Source of the DNA: Candidatus Scalindua sediminis
Lineage (GTDB): Bacteria > Planctomycetota > Brocadiia > Brocadiales > Scalinduaceae
Length of the DNA: 64,000 bases
Reading direction: 5' to 3'
Assembly: GCA_008636105.1 (NCBI GenBank)
Contig: VSDH01000006.1
Span: 1 to 64,000 of the forward strand
Shown: piece after piece, positions 42,198-51,212 of the stretch
Position numbering within the stretch: the stretch's first letter is position 1
Layout of the letters: each line of letters begins with the position of its first letter
The notes under the pieces: model-generated
What the model was told of the DNA's origin: nothing
Databases searched by the model: none
What the model saw: the letters and a program-made list of their open reading frames with translations, nothing else
Made by a program: the position numbers and the translations under genes

Positions 42198-44522
42198 TTA
42201 AGACTCTTCAATCACAGAAGTTAATTCTTTTGCTGTAAAATCGCATTCTGGATAATTAGTACAACCGTAAAACCATATACGTTTTTTCCCACGCCGTTGG
42301 ACGAGATTGCCATTACATCCCTCACGGGGACATTTTATGTCAGTAGGTATGGCCTTAACATTTCTACATTTTGGATAATTGGAGCAGCCTAAAAATTTAC
42401 CCATTCGACTACTTCGTATAACCATGTCACTTCCACATTTCTCACACTTTTCGTCAGTTTTCTGTGCTTTGATTTCGACTGCTTTATCATCATGAAGTGA
42501 TTTCGTGTTTTTGCATTCTGGATAGCCGGAACATGCTAAAAACTTAATGCCTTTGTAGAATTTAATAATCATATCTTTACCGCATTTACCGCATACCTCG
42601 CCTGATTTTTCCGGTTCTATCGGTTTTCCATCTGCATCCAGGGCTATCGTATTCTTACAAGCCGGGAAACCTGAACAGCCTAGAAATTTACCGGTTCTGC
42701 TCCACCTGATTACCATCGGTTTACCACATACTTGGCATGTATATTTGCTCTCTTCTGGTAATTCTTTTACACTGCTCATCTCAATTTTCGCTTTTTCTAA
42801 ATCAGAGCTGAAGCTTTTATAAAACTCTTTTAAGACTTTAAGCCAATCTTCATGTACTTCTTCAATCTTATCCAGTTTGCCTTCCATTTTGGATGTGAAT
42901 CCTACATCGAGTATCTTGGGAAAGTGTTTGATAAGTTTTTCTGTAACTAAGATTCCTAGTTCAGTTGCATGAAACAACCGTTTAATTTGTTTTACGTAAC
43001 CACGTTCTTGTATAGTTGAAATAATTACTGCATATGTGCTTGGACGTCCAATGCCATTCTTTTCCAATATCTTTACTAGAGTAGCCTCTGAGAATCTTGG
43101 TGGCGGTTGAGTAAAATGTTGACTGGGAGTAAGTTTGATAAGATTTAAAACTTGTCCTTTTTTTAATTTCGGTAAATCATGTTCTTTTTTGCCTCTTTCT
43201 GAATCTGTTTGTGATAAAATCGTGTGTCCATCAAGTATTGTCTCTCTACCTTTTGCCTTGAAAATGCATTTTTTTACCTTTCCTTTTCTGGGATTAGCAG
43301 CTATTTCCACTTCTGTAATTGAATACTTGGCAGGATTCATCTGGCTCGCAACAAATCTTTCCCATATTAATTTGTAAAGCTTATGTTGATCAGTTGTTAA
43401 AAAGTGTTTTATTTCTTCTGGTGTTTTTTCTACAGAAGTGGGTCGAATTGCTTCATGTCCAAGTTGTGCCCCTTTTTTTGAAACATAAATATTTGGTTTA
43501 GGAGGCAGGTATTCTTTGCCAAATGTTTGTTTAATAACTTCACGACAGGGTTTTATTGCTTGTCCGGACACATTAAAGGAATCTGTTCTCATATAAGTAA
43601 TTAACCCGACTGATCCTTCATCTCTAAGTTCTACTCCTTCATATAACTGTTGTGCTAATAGCATAGTTTTTTTTGCGCTGAATCTTAACTTTATCGATGC
43701 CTGCTGCTGCAACAAACTTGTAGAAAATGGTGGCGGGGCATTGTTGAGTTTAGTACGCTTTGAAACGTTTAATACAACATATTCAGCATTCTTTAACACT
43801 TCTTCTAAATTTTTTGCCTCTTTTTCAGTAGTAATTTCTTTACTTTTATCATCAATTTTGTCCAGCTCAGCAATAAAAATACCCTTTTCAGGTTTAGAGG
43901 GTTTTTTTACCTCAGTATGTTTTGGAACAAGTTCAGCCATAATCTCCCAGTATTCTTGAGATTTAAACGCCTTTATCTCTTTTTCTCTTTCTACAATAAG
44001 TCTAACCGCTACTGACTGAACTCTCCCAGCGCTTAAGCGCTTAGCAATTTTCTTCCAGAGTAATGGGCTTATTTGATAACCTACAAGTCTGTCAAGGATC
44101 CTTCGCGTTTGCTGTGCGTTGACTTTATCCATGTTAACGTGTCCCGGTTTTTTAAATGCCTTTTGAATAGCATCTTTAGTTATCTCGTTAAAAGTGACAC
44201 GCTTAATCTTGTTTTCTGGTATATTCAACGCTTTGCATAAGTGCCAGGCTATTGCTTCCCCCTCGCGGTCGCGGTCTGATGCTAAATAAACATAGTCTGC
44301 TTTTTTCACTTCTTTGCGTAATTTATTAACTATGTCTTTTCGAGACGCAATTATTCTATATGTAGGCAAAAAGTTGTTTTCAACATCTACGCCTAGACTT
44401 TTACTCGGAAGATCTCTAACATGACCTATCGAAGAACGAACGAAATAAGATGGGCCTAAAAATTTGTTTATGGTTTTAGACTTTGCAGGCGATTCTACGA
44501 TTACCATTGATTTCGCAACCAT
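42198..44522 (-). CDS. topA: DNA topoisomerase I with four C-terminal zinc fingers
   Basis: 774 residues. The Toprim domain (MVIVESPAKSKTINKFLG; YLASDRDREGEAIAWHL) is N-terminal. The active-site tyrosine is Tyr310 in GLITYMRTDS. Four zinc-ribbon modules of the form CxxCG...GCSGFPACKN fill about 590-774. The last has CPREGCNG and a longer spacing. It relaxes negative supercoils during replication and transcription. Length and order are typical. It is convergent with the second Do protease. Confidence 0.95.
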   Translation of the reverse strand: MVAKSMVIVESPAKSKTINKFLGPSYFVRSSIGHVRDLPSKSLGVDVENNFLPTYRIIASRKDIVNKLRKEVKKADYVYLASDRDREGEAIAWHLCKALNIPENKIKRVTFNEITKDAIQKAFKKPGHVNMDKVNAQQTRRILDRLVGYQISPLLWKKIAKRLSAGRVQSVAVRLIVEREKEIKAFKSQEYWEIMAELVPKHTEVKKPSKPEKGIFIAELDKIDDKSKEITTEKEAKNLEEVLKNAEYVVLNVSKRTKLNNAPPPFSTSLLQQQASIKLRFSAKKTMLLAQQLYEGVELRDEGSVGLITYMRTDSFNVSGQAIKPCREVIKQTFGKEYLPPKPNIYVSKKGAQLGHEAIRPTSVEKTPEEIKHFLTTDQHKLYKLIWERFVASQMNPAKYSITEVEIAANPRKGKVKKCIFKAKGRETILDGHTILSQTDSERGKKEHDLPKLKKGQVLNLIKLTPSQHFTQPPPRFSEATLVKILEKNGIGRPSTYAVIISTIQERGYVKQIKRLFHATELGILVTEKLIKHFPKILDVGFTSKMEGKLDKIEEVHEDWLKVLKEFYKSFSSDLEKAKIEMSSVKELPEESKYTCQVCGKPMVIRWSRTGKFLGCSGFPACKNTIALDADGKPIEPEKSGEVCGKCGKDMIIKFYKGIKFLACSGYPECKNTKSLHDDKAVEIKAQKTDEKCEKCGSDMVIRSSRMGKFLGCSNYPKCRNVKAIPTDIKCPREGCNGNLVQRRGKKRIWFYGCTNYPECDFTAKELTSVIEES

Positions 44523-44760
44523 AGCAAGATTCTTTTATAAAAGTTTGAGTAATAAAATTGTGAACTCGTAAGGCAAAAAATCTGACAATACATCTCAGAC
44601 AAAGGTTAGGAATTAAAACAAAGGTGCTGGCAAGTGTCAAGGATTTTCCAATTAAAGCTTTTTCTTGTATATTCACCACGACCGTTAAATTACAAAAGTC
44701 AAATTTTTGCAAAAAGCAGTTGATAGTAAACACAATGCTTTATATAATTCTATATTTTAT

Positions 44761-44885
44761 TATAATCTAAATTGAGCGATTTTAAATTGCATGTCAATGT
44801 AACCGCAGGCTTTAGCCTGCGTTTACCATCTAAGTTACGCAACCTGAAGGTTGCGGCTACAAAAATCGCTCAATTTAGGTATAAT
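44761..44885. repeat. Inverted-repeat element, family II, copy 4, with outward TATAAT
   Basis: Ends TATAATCTAAATTGAGCGAT and ATCGCTCAATTTAGGTATAA mirror each other, with a GCAGGCTTTAGCCTGC hairpin and AACCTGAAGGTTGCGG between. Each end finishes in an outward-facing TATAAT. On the plus side it lies at 44,880-44,885, about 45 bp before the PpiD-like start, and could serve as its -10 box (a weak GCTACA lies 18 bp upstream). Confidence 0.7.
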
Positions 44886-44930
44886 TAGTAAATATTTTTA
44901 TAACGTTTGTTTAAAATATGTGAGGGTTAT

Positions 44931-46634
44931 ATGCCAGCGACAAATTGGTTTCGAAAAAATCAGAGAAAACTTCTAGGTGTCTTAGTTGTATTTCTAATGG
45001 TAATATGGGGAATCGGCCCAGCAGTTGATTATATAGTACCGAAGCCTCCTGTTGGGGAAATACTTGGTGAGAAAATCTCGCAAGAAGAGTTTAGTGATAC
45101 AGTGGTCAGATGGGCGAGGGTTTTTTTCAGGGATTCTAAAGAGCCTGTAGCTGAACAAGTCTGGAAGCAATTAGCACTGGTTCACCAGGCCGAGAGAATG
45201 GGTATATTTGTGACTGATGAAGAACTTGTGCAGGAAATACAAAGTTGGTTTCCCGTTGGTCCAGTGATATTTACTAACAGAGAGGAATATAGGCGTATGC
45301 TTGGATCAATATTTCATATGACACAATATCAGTTTGAAAAGACCATTAGAGAATATCTCTTAGCCCAGAAACTTCAATTCCTATTAAGAAATTCAGTAAA
45401 GATTACCAAAGATGAAGCACTTCAGAGATATGTGAAAGAAAATGAAAAGGTAAAGATCAAATATGGTGCTTTTAAGGCTAAAGACTTTGTTGATCGTGTT
45501 GAAATTGAAGAAGATGAGATCAGGTCTTTTTATGATAAATATAGTGGGAATTTCCCAAATGAAGAAGAGGGAGTCTGGGGTTATAAGGAACCAGAGAAGG
45601 TTAAGATAGAATATGTGATGGCAAGAAATGATGTGATAGAAAAACAGATTAATATTAGCGACGAAGAAATGCATAAGTATTACGAAGAGAAGAAAGATCT
45701 TATGTTCAAAAAAGAATCTGAATATACACTTAAGGAGGAAGAAAAATCCGAAGATGAGAAAGCAAGCAAAACTTCTACACCAGAATATAAACCTTTTGAT
45801 GAAGTAAAAGAACAAATAAGTTTCACTTTACGGCTAAAAAAAAGCGAGACTTTGGCTAACAAACTAATCGGTGATGCTGATAATGATATCTATGAGAGTA
45901 TTGATGAAGGAGGACTTATTAGTTTTTCAGAACTTGCAGCAAAATATGATCTGTCATATGTCGTCCCAACAAACCCGAATGACGGAAAAAATTATTTCAA
46001 GAAAGACGAATTAAAAGGAGTGATTAAAGGTCTGGAAAAGTTTCCACAGCTTGTATTTAATAGGGAAGTAAACGATCCTTCTGTACCTCTTAGTTCTTTA
46101 GAAGGTAAGCTTATATTTCGAGTGCTAGAAAGAATTGCTCCCAGCATACCTCCTTATAAAGAAGTCCATGACGAGGTTGCCGAAGACCTTCGTTACGAAA
46201 AGGCGTTTAAAAAGGCTGAGGCGTTTGCGAAAAAATGCCTTGAGAAGATTGGCCAAACATCTTTTGAAGAAGGCATAAAAATTATTGAAGAAGAAACGGG
46301 TAAAATACAAATAGTAGGGACCGATTACTTTAGTAGACCTGGTATTATTAGTGAGAATGATTATGTTAAGGTTTTAGGTCCGGATAGATATGCACTTGCA
46401 ACCAAGGCTTTTGATTTAAAAGTTGGGGAGTCAGATATTGCAGTGGAAGGCAAAGGTGAAAAGACATGTTATGTGGTAATGTTAGTAGATAGGAAGAAGA
46501 CTGATCTGGAAAAATTTGAAGTGGAAAAAGATTCAATAATGGAAAGATACCTGATTGAAAAACAACTAGCGTTTTTATCTGAATGGGAATCACAGGTACA
46601 TAAGAAAACTCGATTAGGAAAAAGTAGAAGCTAA
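44931..46634 (+). CDS. Membrane-anchored SurA/PpiD-like foldase
   Basis: 567 residues from the ATG at 44,931 (GAGGG 5 bp upstream); a start at 44,907 lacks one. A single N-terminal membrane helix (about 15-37, LLGVLVVFLMVIWGIG) puts the rest in the periplasm. Residues 45-165 are a SurA-N-type chaperone domain (ILGEKISQEEFSDTVVRWAR, LVHQAERMGIFVTDEEL). Charged helical regions and a degenerate PPIase-like C-terminal portion follow. It likely helps secreted proteins fold. Whether the isomerase activity exists is unclear, as the parvulin signature is not obvious. It is followed 19 bp later by ribF. Confidence 0.72.
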   Translation: MPATNWFRKNQRKLLGVLVVFLMVIWGIGPAVDYIVPKPPVGEILGEKISQEEFSDTVVRWARVFFRDSKEPVAEQVWKQLALVHQAERMGIFVTDEELVQEIQSWFPVGPVIFTNREEYRRMLGSIFHMTQYQFEKTIREYLLAQKLQFLLRNSVKITKDEALQRYVKENEKVKIKYGAFKAKDFVDRVEIEEDEIRSFYDKYSGNFPNEEEGVWGYKEPEKVKIEYVMARNDVIEKQINISDEEMHKYYEEKKDLMFKKESEYTLKEEEKSEDEKASKTSTPEYKPFDEVKEQISFTLRLKKSETLANKLIGDADNDIYESIDEGGLISFSELAAKYDLSYVVPTNPNDGKNYFKKDELKGVIKGLEKFPQLVFNREVNDPSVPLSSLEGKLIFRVLERIAPSIPPYKEVHDEVAEDLRYEKAFKKAEAFAKKCLEKIGQTSFEEGIKIIEEETGKIQIVGTDYFSRPGIISENDYVKVLGPDRYALATKAFDLKVGESDIAVEGKGEKTCYVVMLVDRKKTDLEKFEVEKDSIMERYLIEKQLAFLSEWESQVHKKTRLGKSRS

Positions 46635-46653
46635 ATTCAATTAAGAGGATAAA

Positions 46654-47601
46654 TTGGATACGATTTTTGGTATAAGAAAATTAGGAAGAAGACTCACATG
46701 GCCTGTTGTTACATTGGGAATGTTTGATGGTGTACATTTAGGCCATCAAAAGGTCATTGAAAAAATCGTAAGTCTGGCCAACAAAACAAACGGAGAATCT
46801 ATAGTTTTAACCTTTGATCGTCATCCAAGGAGCTTTCTTTCAAAGAAACCACAATCTTGCATTACATCGCTTGAACATAGATTGGTTCTATTCGGGCGAT
46901 TAGGCGTTGATATAACAGTTGTATTAAAATTTGATAAGAAGATCGCAGAAACCAGTGCTGAGGATTTTATAGCTAAAATAATGTATAACTCGCTTGGTGC
47001 CAGGGTGGTTGTGCTTGGATTTAACTGTTCATTTGGCAAGGATAGAAGAGGTAATGCATCTATGGTGTGTGGTTTTGCACATAAATACGGATTTGAAGTA
47101 ATTTCATGTGAACCTGTAGAATTTGAAGGTGAAATAATAAGCAGTACTACAATACGCAAGAATATCATCCAGGGAAACTTGCAAAAAGCAAAAGGGATGT
47201 TAGGAAGACATGTTTCGGTATTTGGTACTGTAATTAAAGGTTCAGGTCGAGGTAAGGAGTTAGGATTTCCTACTGCCAATCTTAATCTTCATCATGAGGT
47301 AAGACCTCCGTCAGGAGTCTATGCCACTAAAGTGTTCTTTGATGGGAAGGAGTATAATACTATAACCAATATAGGAAAAAGACCCACCTTCGAGGAAAAT
47401 ACATATGATGATGAACCTGTAGTAGAAGCACACATAATCGATTTTAATGAGTCAATTTATGGAAGGGATTTAGAAGTACAGTTCCTTTATAAATTAAGAG
47501 AAGAGGTAAAATTTGAAAATGTTGACGAACTAAAGCTGCAGTTAGAGCGGGATAAAATGAGACTTATGAACAAATCTTTTAAAAAGGTCTTGACAGAATA
47601 G
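46654..47601 (+). CDS. ribF: Bifunctional riboflavin kinase/FMN adenylyltransferase
   Basis: 315 residues from a TTG with AGAGGAT upstream. The adenylyltransferase half has TLGMFDGVHLGHQKVI, LTFDRHPRSFL and ISSTTIRKNIIQGN. The kinase half (about 190-305) has GRGKELGFPTANL, PPSGVYATKV, NIGKRPTFEEN and YGRDLEVQFLYKLREEVKF. It converts riboflavin to FMN and FAD. Length is normal. Confidence 0.95.
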   Translation: MDTIFGIRKLGRRLTWPVVTLGMFDGVHLGHQKVIEKIVSLANKTNGESIVLTFDRHPRSFLSKKPQSCITSLEHRLVLFGRLGVDITVVLKFDKKIAETSAEDFIAKIMYNSLGARVVVLGFNCSFGKDRRGNASMVCGFAHKYGFEVISCEPVEFEGEIISSTTIRKNIIQGNLQKAKGMLGRHVSVFGTVIKGSGRGKELGFPTANLNLHHEVRPPSGVYATKVFFDGKEYNTITNIGKRPTFEENTYDDEPVVEAHIIDFNESIYGRDLEVQFLYKLREEVKFENVDELKLQLERDKMRLMNKSFKKVLTE

Positions 47602-47658
47602 CGATACAACATATAATGCACAAGACTAAGTAACTAAATAACTTACAACGATTTCCTG

Positions 47659-47734
47659 GGGCAGGTAGCTCAGTTGGTAGAGCACGGGACTGAAAATCCC
47701 GGTGTGGTCGGTTCGATTCCGACCCTGCCCACCA
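47659..47734 (+). tRNA. tRNA-Phe (GAA)
   Basis: A 76-nt cloverleaf. The acceptor GGGCAGG pairs with CCTGCCC, discriminator A, and CCA is encoded (47,732-47,734). The anticodon stem CGGGA/TCCCG encloses loop CTGAAAA, anticodon GAA. The T-arm has GTTCGATTC. It lies between ribF and the transketolase gene, and the attenuator-like hairpin at 47,771 follows. Confidence 0.97.
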
Positions 47735-47770
47735 AATCCAGAATGTTTTAACTTGTATCTCTTGTAAAAT

Positions 47771-47820
47771 AGAGAATAAGAGGTAAAAGTAAGTTAACAG
47801 ATTACCTTATTCTCCCTTTT
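47771..47820 (+). terminator. Terminator-like hairpin after tRNA-Phe
   Basis: GAGAATAAGAGGTAA and TTACCTTATTCTC pair with a short bulge, followed by CCTTTTCTT. It probably ends the tRNA transcript; it also lies just upstream of the next gene. Confidence 0.6.
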
Positions 47821-47848
47821 CTTAAAGGAAGGTTTAGGGGGATAAAAT

Positions 47849-47878
47849 ATGTCGGCAAAAGGAAATATCTCACTATGA
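47849..47878 (+). CDS. Nine-codon leader ORF overlapping the transketolase start
   Basis: ATG at 47,849, with GGGGGAT upstream, encodes MSAKGNISL and ends in TGA within ATGA, where the next gene's ATG begins (47,875). The best ribosome-binding site in the region therefore serves this mini-ORF rather than the enzyme gene. The enzyme would then depend on translational coupling. Alternatively it is a remnant of the end of a lost upstream gene. Confidence 0.35.
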   Translation: MSAKGNISL

Positions 47879-48822
47879 CAGAAATGAAAGCAACTCGTCA
47901 GGCGTATGGTGAGTCGCTAGTTGAACTTGGCGAAAGGAACAGAAATATAGTTGTACTTGATGCTGATCTTGCTAAATCTACGACTACAATAAAATTCGGT
48001 AAAAGATTCCCGGATAGATTTTTTGATATGGGTGTTGCAGAGGCAAATATGATGAATACGGCTGCGGGTTTGGCAACATGCGGGAAGATTCCGTTTGCAA
48101 GCAGCTTTTGTATATTTGCAGCGGGAAGGGCATGGGAACAAATCAGGAATACAATTTGCAGTAGCGGGTTAAATGTAAAAATTGTCGCTACACATAGTGG
48201 TGTGGCAGTTGGTGCAGATGGAGCATCACATCAAGCCATTGAGGATATCGCACTAATGAGGGTTATACCTACTATGACCGTTATCGAACCATGTGATGCT
48301 ATAGAAGCAAAGAAGGCAGTTTTCGCAGCAGCAGAGTTCGAAGGACCAGTTTATATTCGTATGGGAAGAGCTCCGGTACCTACGATTACTACACCCAATA
48401 CCGAATTCAAGATAGGAAAGGCGGTAATATTAAGGGAAGGGAAAGATGTTTCTCTTGTTGCATGCGGTAGTTTAGTTACAAATTCTCTAAAGGCAGCAGA
48501 AATATTGTCCGGTGAAGGAATAGAGGCTACCGTTGTAAACATGCATACATTGAAGCCGATAGATGTAGAGACTTTAACACGGATAGCTAAAGAAACAGGT
48601 GCAATTGTAACGGCAGAACAGCATGCCCTTGATGGTGGCCTGGGAAGCTGTGTTGCCGTTGCCCTTGCCCTTGCCAGGGAGTATCCAGTACCAATTGAAA
48701 TGATTGGTATAGATAATCGCTTTGGCCAATCCGGTGAACCCGAGATACTATTTAAAGAGTACCATCTAACTGCTGAAGACATTGTGAAAGCAGCGAAGAA
48801 GGTGATTAAAAGAAAGAAATAA
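47875..48822 (+). CDS. Transketolase, C-terminal subunit (split type)
   Basis: 315 residues covering the pyrimidine and C-terminal domains of transketolase. Visible segments are VVLDADLAKSTTTIKF, DMGVAEANMMNTAAGLA (with the catalytic-type Glu), THSGVAVGADGASHQAIED and TAEQHALDGGLGSCVA. Split enzymes pair it with a TPP-domain subunit, usually encoded directly upstream, but the upstream gene here is tRNA-Phe. The N-terminal partner must be elsewhere. It moves two-carbon units in the non-oxidative pentose phosphate pathway. Confidence 0.85.
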   Translation: MTEMKATRQAYGESLVELGERNRNIVVLDADLAKSTTTIKFGKRFPDRFFDMGVAEANMMNTAAGLATCGKIPFASSFCIFAAGRAWEQIRNTICSSGLNVKIVATHSGVAVGADGASHQAIEDIALMRVIPTMTVIEPCDAIEAKKAVFAAAEFEGPVYIRMGRAPVPTITTPNTEFKIGKAVILREGKDVSLVACGSLVTNSLKAAEILSGEGIEATVVNMHTLKPIDVETLTRIAKETGAIVTAEQHALDGGLGSCVAVALALAREYPVPIEMIGIDNRFGQSGEPEILFKEYHLTAEDIVKAAKKVIKRKK

Positions 48823-48840
48823 GAATAAGGAGTGATTTGA

Positions 48841-50136
48841 ATGTTAATGTTAAGAAGCTATTTCAATTTTATCTGGATAATAATAATTGTTTTTTCTTTA
48901 GGTTTACGGGATCTGCATGCACAAGAGGATCAAAAGTCAGATCCAGATACTTATTATCAAAATTTCGAAGAGTTTGTAAATGTTGTTAAGGAAATACAGA
49001 ATAAATATGTTAATGAAGTAGAGTTAAAAGAATTGATGAAGAATGCTTACAAAGGAATGCTTGCTGGCTTAGACCCTTATAGTCAGTTTATTGATTCAGA
49101 AAATCTTCAAGAGCTAAAGATCGAGACAGAAGGTGAATTCGATGGTCTTGGTATTGAAGTCATTATTAAGAATGGTTTTTTGACTGTTTTAACACCTATT
49201 GTTGATACGCCTGCCTTTCGTGCAGGAGTGCTCATTGGAGATAGAATTATAAAGATCGATGGGAAATCGACAAGAAATATTTCGATTCGTGAAGCCATCA
49301 AATTGCTCCGTGGCGAGCCTAACACAAAAGTTACACTTACCGTTATACATGAAGGAGAAAGCGAACATGTTGATATAACTATTAACCGGGCTAAGATTCA
49401 TGTTAGAAGCGTGCGTGGCGCAAGGATTGTTGATGAAGAGGGTAAGATTGGTTACATAGCAGTTACCAGCTTCCAGGAAAATACGATAGCCGACATGGAC
49501 TCTGCAATTCAAGACTTAAGAAAACAAGGGATGGGATCTTTGGTCTTAGACTTGCGGTTTAATCCAGGTGGTCTCCTAAATATTGCAAGAGATATGGCGG
49601 ACAAATTTATTAAAAAAGGCATAATTGTGACTACAAAGGGAAGACATAAATCGCAAGACCATGAATATAAAGCACACAGATCAGGAACTTATCCTAAATT
49701 TCCCTTGATAATATTAGTTAATAAAGGTAGCGCAAGCGCTTCAGAAATTGTTGCAGGGTCTATTAAGGATCATAAGCGCGGAATCTTGCTAGGAACGAGA
49801 ACTTTTGGTAAAGGTTCCGTTCAGAGTTTGATACCAATAGAAGATAGAAATTCTGCCTTGAAACTAACAACAGCTAAATACTACACACCCTCAGGGGCCC
49901 AGATTGATGAATCAGGTATTGAACCGGATATAAAAGTTGATCTCACGAAGACAGAACTTAAAGGACTTCACGCGCACCTATCAAGGAGTTATGCTACAGA
50001 TATACTAACAGAAAATGGGAATAAGGTTTCTGGTGGCGAAAATAAAACTGGATTTGTAGATGCACAGCTTGCTAGAGCGATTGACATCTTAAAAGGGACA
50101 AGTGTTTATGCTCAAATAACAGGAGAGGAAGGATAA
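48841..50136 (+). CDS. ctpA: Carboxy-terminal processing protease (S41)
   Basis: 431 residues. Signal/anchor segment 1-28. A PDZ domain (about 95-175, EGEFDGLGIEV...PAFRAGVLIGDRI) precedes the protease core with LDLRFNPGGLLNIARD. The Ser/Lys dyad is Ser299 (GSASASE) and Lys324 (TFGKGSVQ). It trims C-termini of periplasmic proteins. Length is typical. A terminator follows before tsaD. Confidence 0.93.
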   Translation: MLMLRSYFNFIWIIIIVFSLGLRDLHAQEDQKSDPDTYYQNFEEFVNVVKEIQNKYVNEVELKELMKNAYKGMLAGLDPYSQFIDSENLQELKIETEGEFDGLGIEVIIKNGFLTVLTPIVDTPAFRAGVLIGDRIIKIDGKSTRNISIREAIKLLRGEPNTKVTLTVIHEGESEHVDITINRAKIHVRSVRGARIVDEEGKIGYIAVTSFQENTIADMDSAIQDLRKQGMGSLVLDLRFNPGGLLNIARDMADKFIKKGIIVTTKGRHKSQDHEYKAHRSGTYPKFPLIILVNKGSASASEIVAGSIKDHKRGILLGTRTFGKGSVQSLIPIEDRNSALKLTTAKYYTPSGAQIDESGIEPDIKVDLTKTELKGLHAHLSRSYATDILTENGNKVSGGENKTGFVDAQLARAIDILKGTSVYAQITGEEG

Positions 50137-50143
50137 GCCTATT

Positions 50144-50190
50144 AAAGCAGGTACAGATACGTATTGTAATACTTTACCTGCTTTATTTTT
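50144..50190 (+). terminator. Rho-independent terminator after ctpA
   Basis: Stem AAAGCAGGTA / TACCTGCTTT with an AT-rich loop, followed by ATTTTT. It lies 10 bp before the tsaD start. Confidence 0.7.
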
Positions 50191-50199
50191 AATATTGAA

Positions 50200-51210
50200 A
50201 TGATAATTCTGGGTATCGAAACATCTTGTGACGAAACAGCAATTGCTGTGGTGGAAGATGGTGTAAAAGTCCTTTCAAATATAGTAGCCTCCCAACAAAA
50301 ACTTCACACAAGGTTTGGTGGTGTAGTTCCTGAAATAGCATGTCGTGCACATACTGAATCAATAATAACAGTGATTGATAATGCTATTATCGAAGCAAAC
50401 ATTAAGATTAGTGATATAAATGCAATTTCTGTAGCAAACACACCGGGTCTTATAGGTGCACTGTTAATAGGACTTACCACTGCTAAAACATTAAGCTGGA
50501 TATTAAAGATTCCACTTATAACGGTCAATCATTTACATGCACATATTTATGCAAGTAAAATTGAACATGAGAATATTGATTATCCAGTTATCAGTCTTGT
50601 CGTATCTGGCGGACATACAACCTTGTTTATAACACAAAGCGAAACAAGACATACACGTATCGGTGGGACTATAGATGATGCAGCGGGAGAGGCCTTTGAT
50701 AAGGTTGGTAAGATTTTAGGTTTAGGTTATCCTGCCGGGCCGGAAATTGATAATATCTCAAGAAATGGTAACGAGCGGGCGATATTATTCCCACGTTCAT
50801 ACATGGGAAAAGATTCTCTTGATTTTAGTTTTAGTGGTATTAAAACTGCAGTCTTATATCATTGTTTAGGTCAGGATACAAAGATTGACAGAACTAAACC
50901 AAGATTAAAAGACCATGAGATTGCAGACCTTGCAGCAAGCTTCCAGGAGGCTGTTGTAGACGTTTTGGTAGATAAAACCATATATGCTGCGACTAAATTT
51001 TCTGCTAGAGGCATAATCCTGGGTGGTGGTGTTGCTTCCAACTCAAGACTGAGACAAAAACTCGGTGAGGCAGCAAAGCATCGGGATATACCCCTGTATT
51101 ATCCTTCGAAAACGTTATGTATGGATAATGCCGCGATGGTAGCAGGGCTGGCATACCACAAGTGTCAAGAAAAGGAATTCTCAGGACTTGAAGTTGAGGC
51201 AATACCTTAA
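50200..51210 (+). CDS. tsaD: tRNA N6-threonylcarbamoyladenosine synthase catalytic subunit
   Basis: 336 residues; transfers threonylcarbamoyl to A37 of ANN-decoding tRNAs with TsaB and TsaE. The ASKHA fold starts ILGIETSCDETAIAVVE. Metal ligands are in NHLHAHIYA (His111, His115). SLVVSGGHTTL, FDKVGKILGLGYPAGPEID and LGGGVASNSRLR follow. Length is normal. Same strand as larB and nnrD, 2 bp ahead of larB. Confidence 0.95.
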   Translation: MIILGIETSCDETAIAVVEDGVKVLSNIVASQQKLHTRFGGVVPEIACRAHTESIITVIDNAIIEANIKISDINAISVANTPGLIGALLIGLTTAKTLSWILKIPLITVNHLHAHIYASKIEHENIDYPVISLVVSGGHTTLFITQSETRHTRIGGTIDDAAGEAFDKVGKILGLGYPAGPEIDNISRNGNERAILFPRSYMGKDSLDFSFSGIKTAVLYHCLGQDTKIDRTKPRLKDHEIADLAASFQEAVVDVLVDKTIYAATKFSARGIILGGGVASNSRLRQKLGEAAKHRDIPLYYPSKTLCMDNAAMVAGLAYHKCQEKEFSGLEVEAIP

Positions 51211-51212
51211 CT

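Noticed and set aside
35056-44522. A cofactor or Fe-S operon around nifS
   Set aside because: No scaffold, regulator or carrier gene accompanies nifS; its neighbours are a nitrilase and plsC, so only normal operon packing is claimed.
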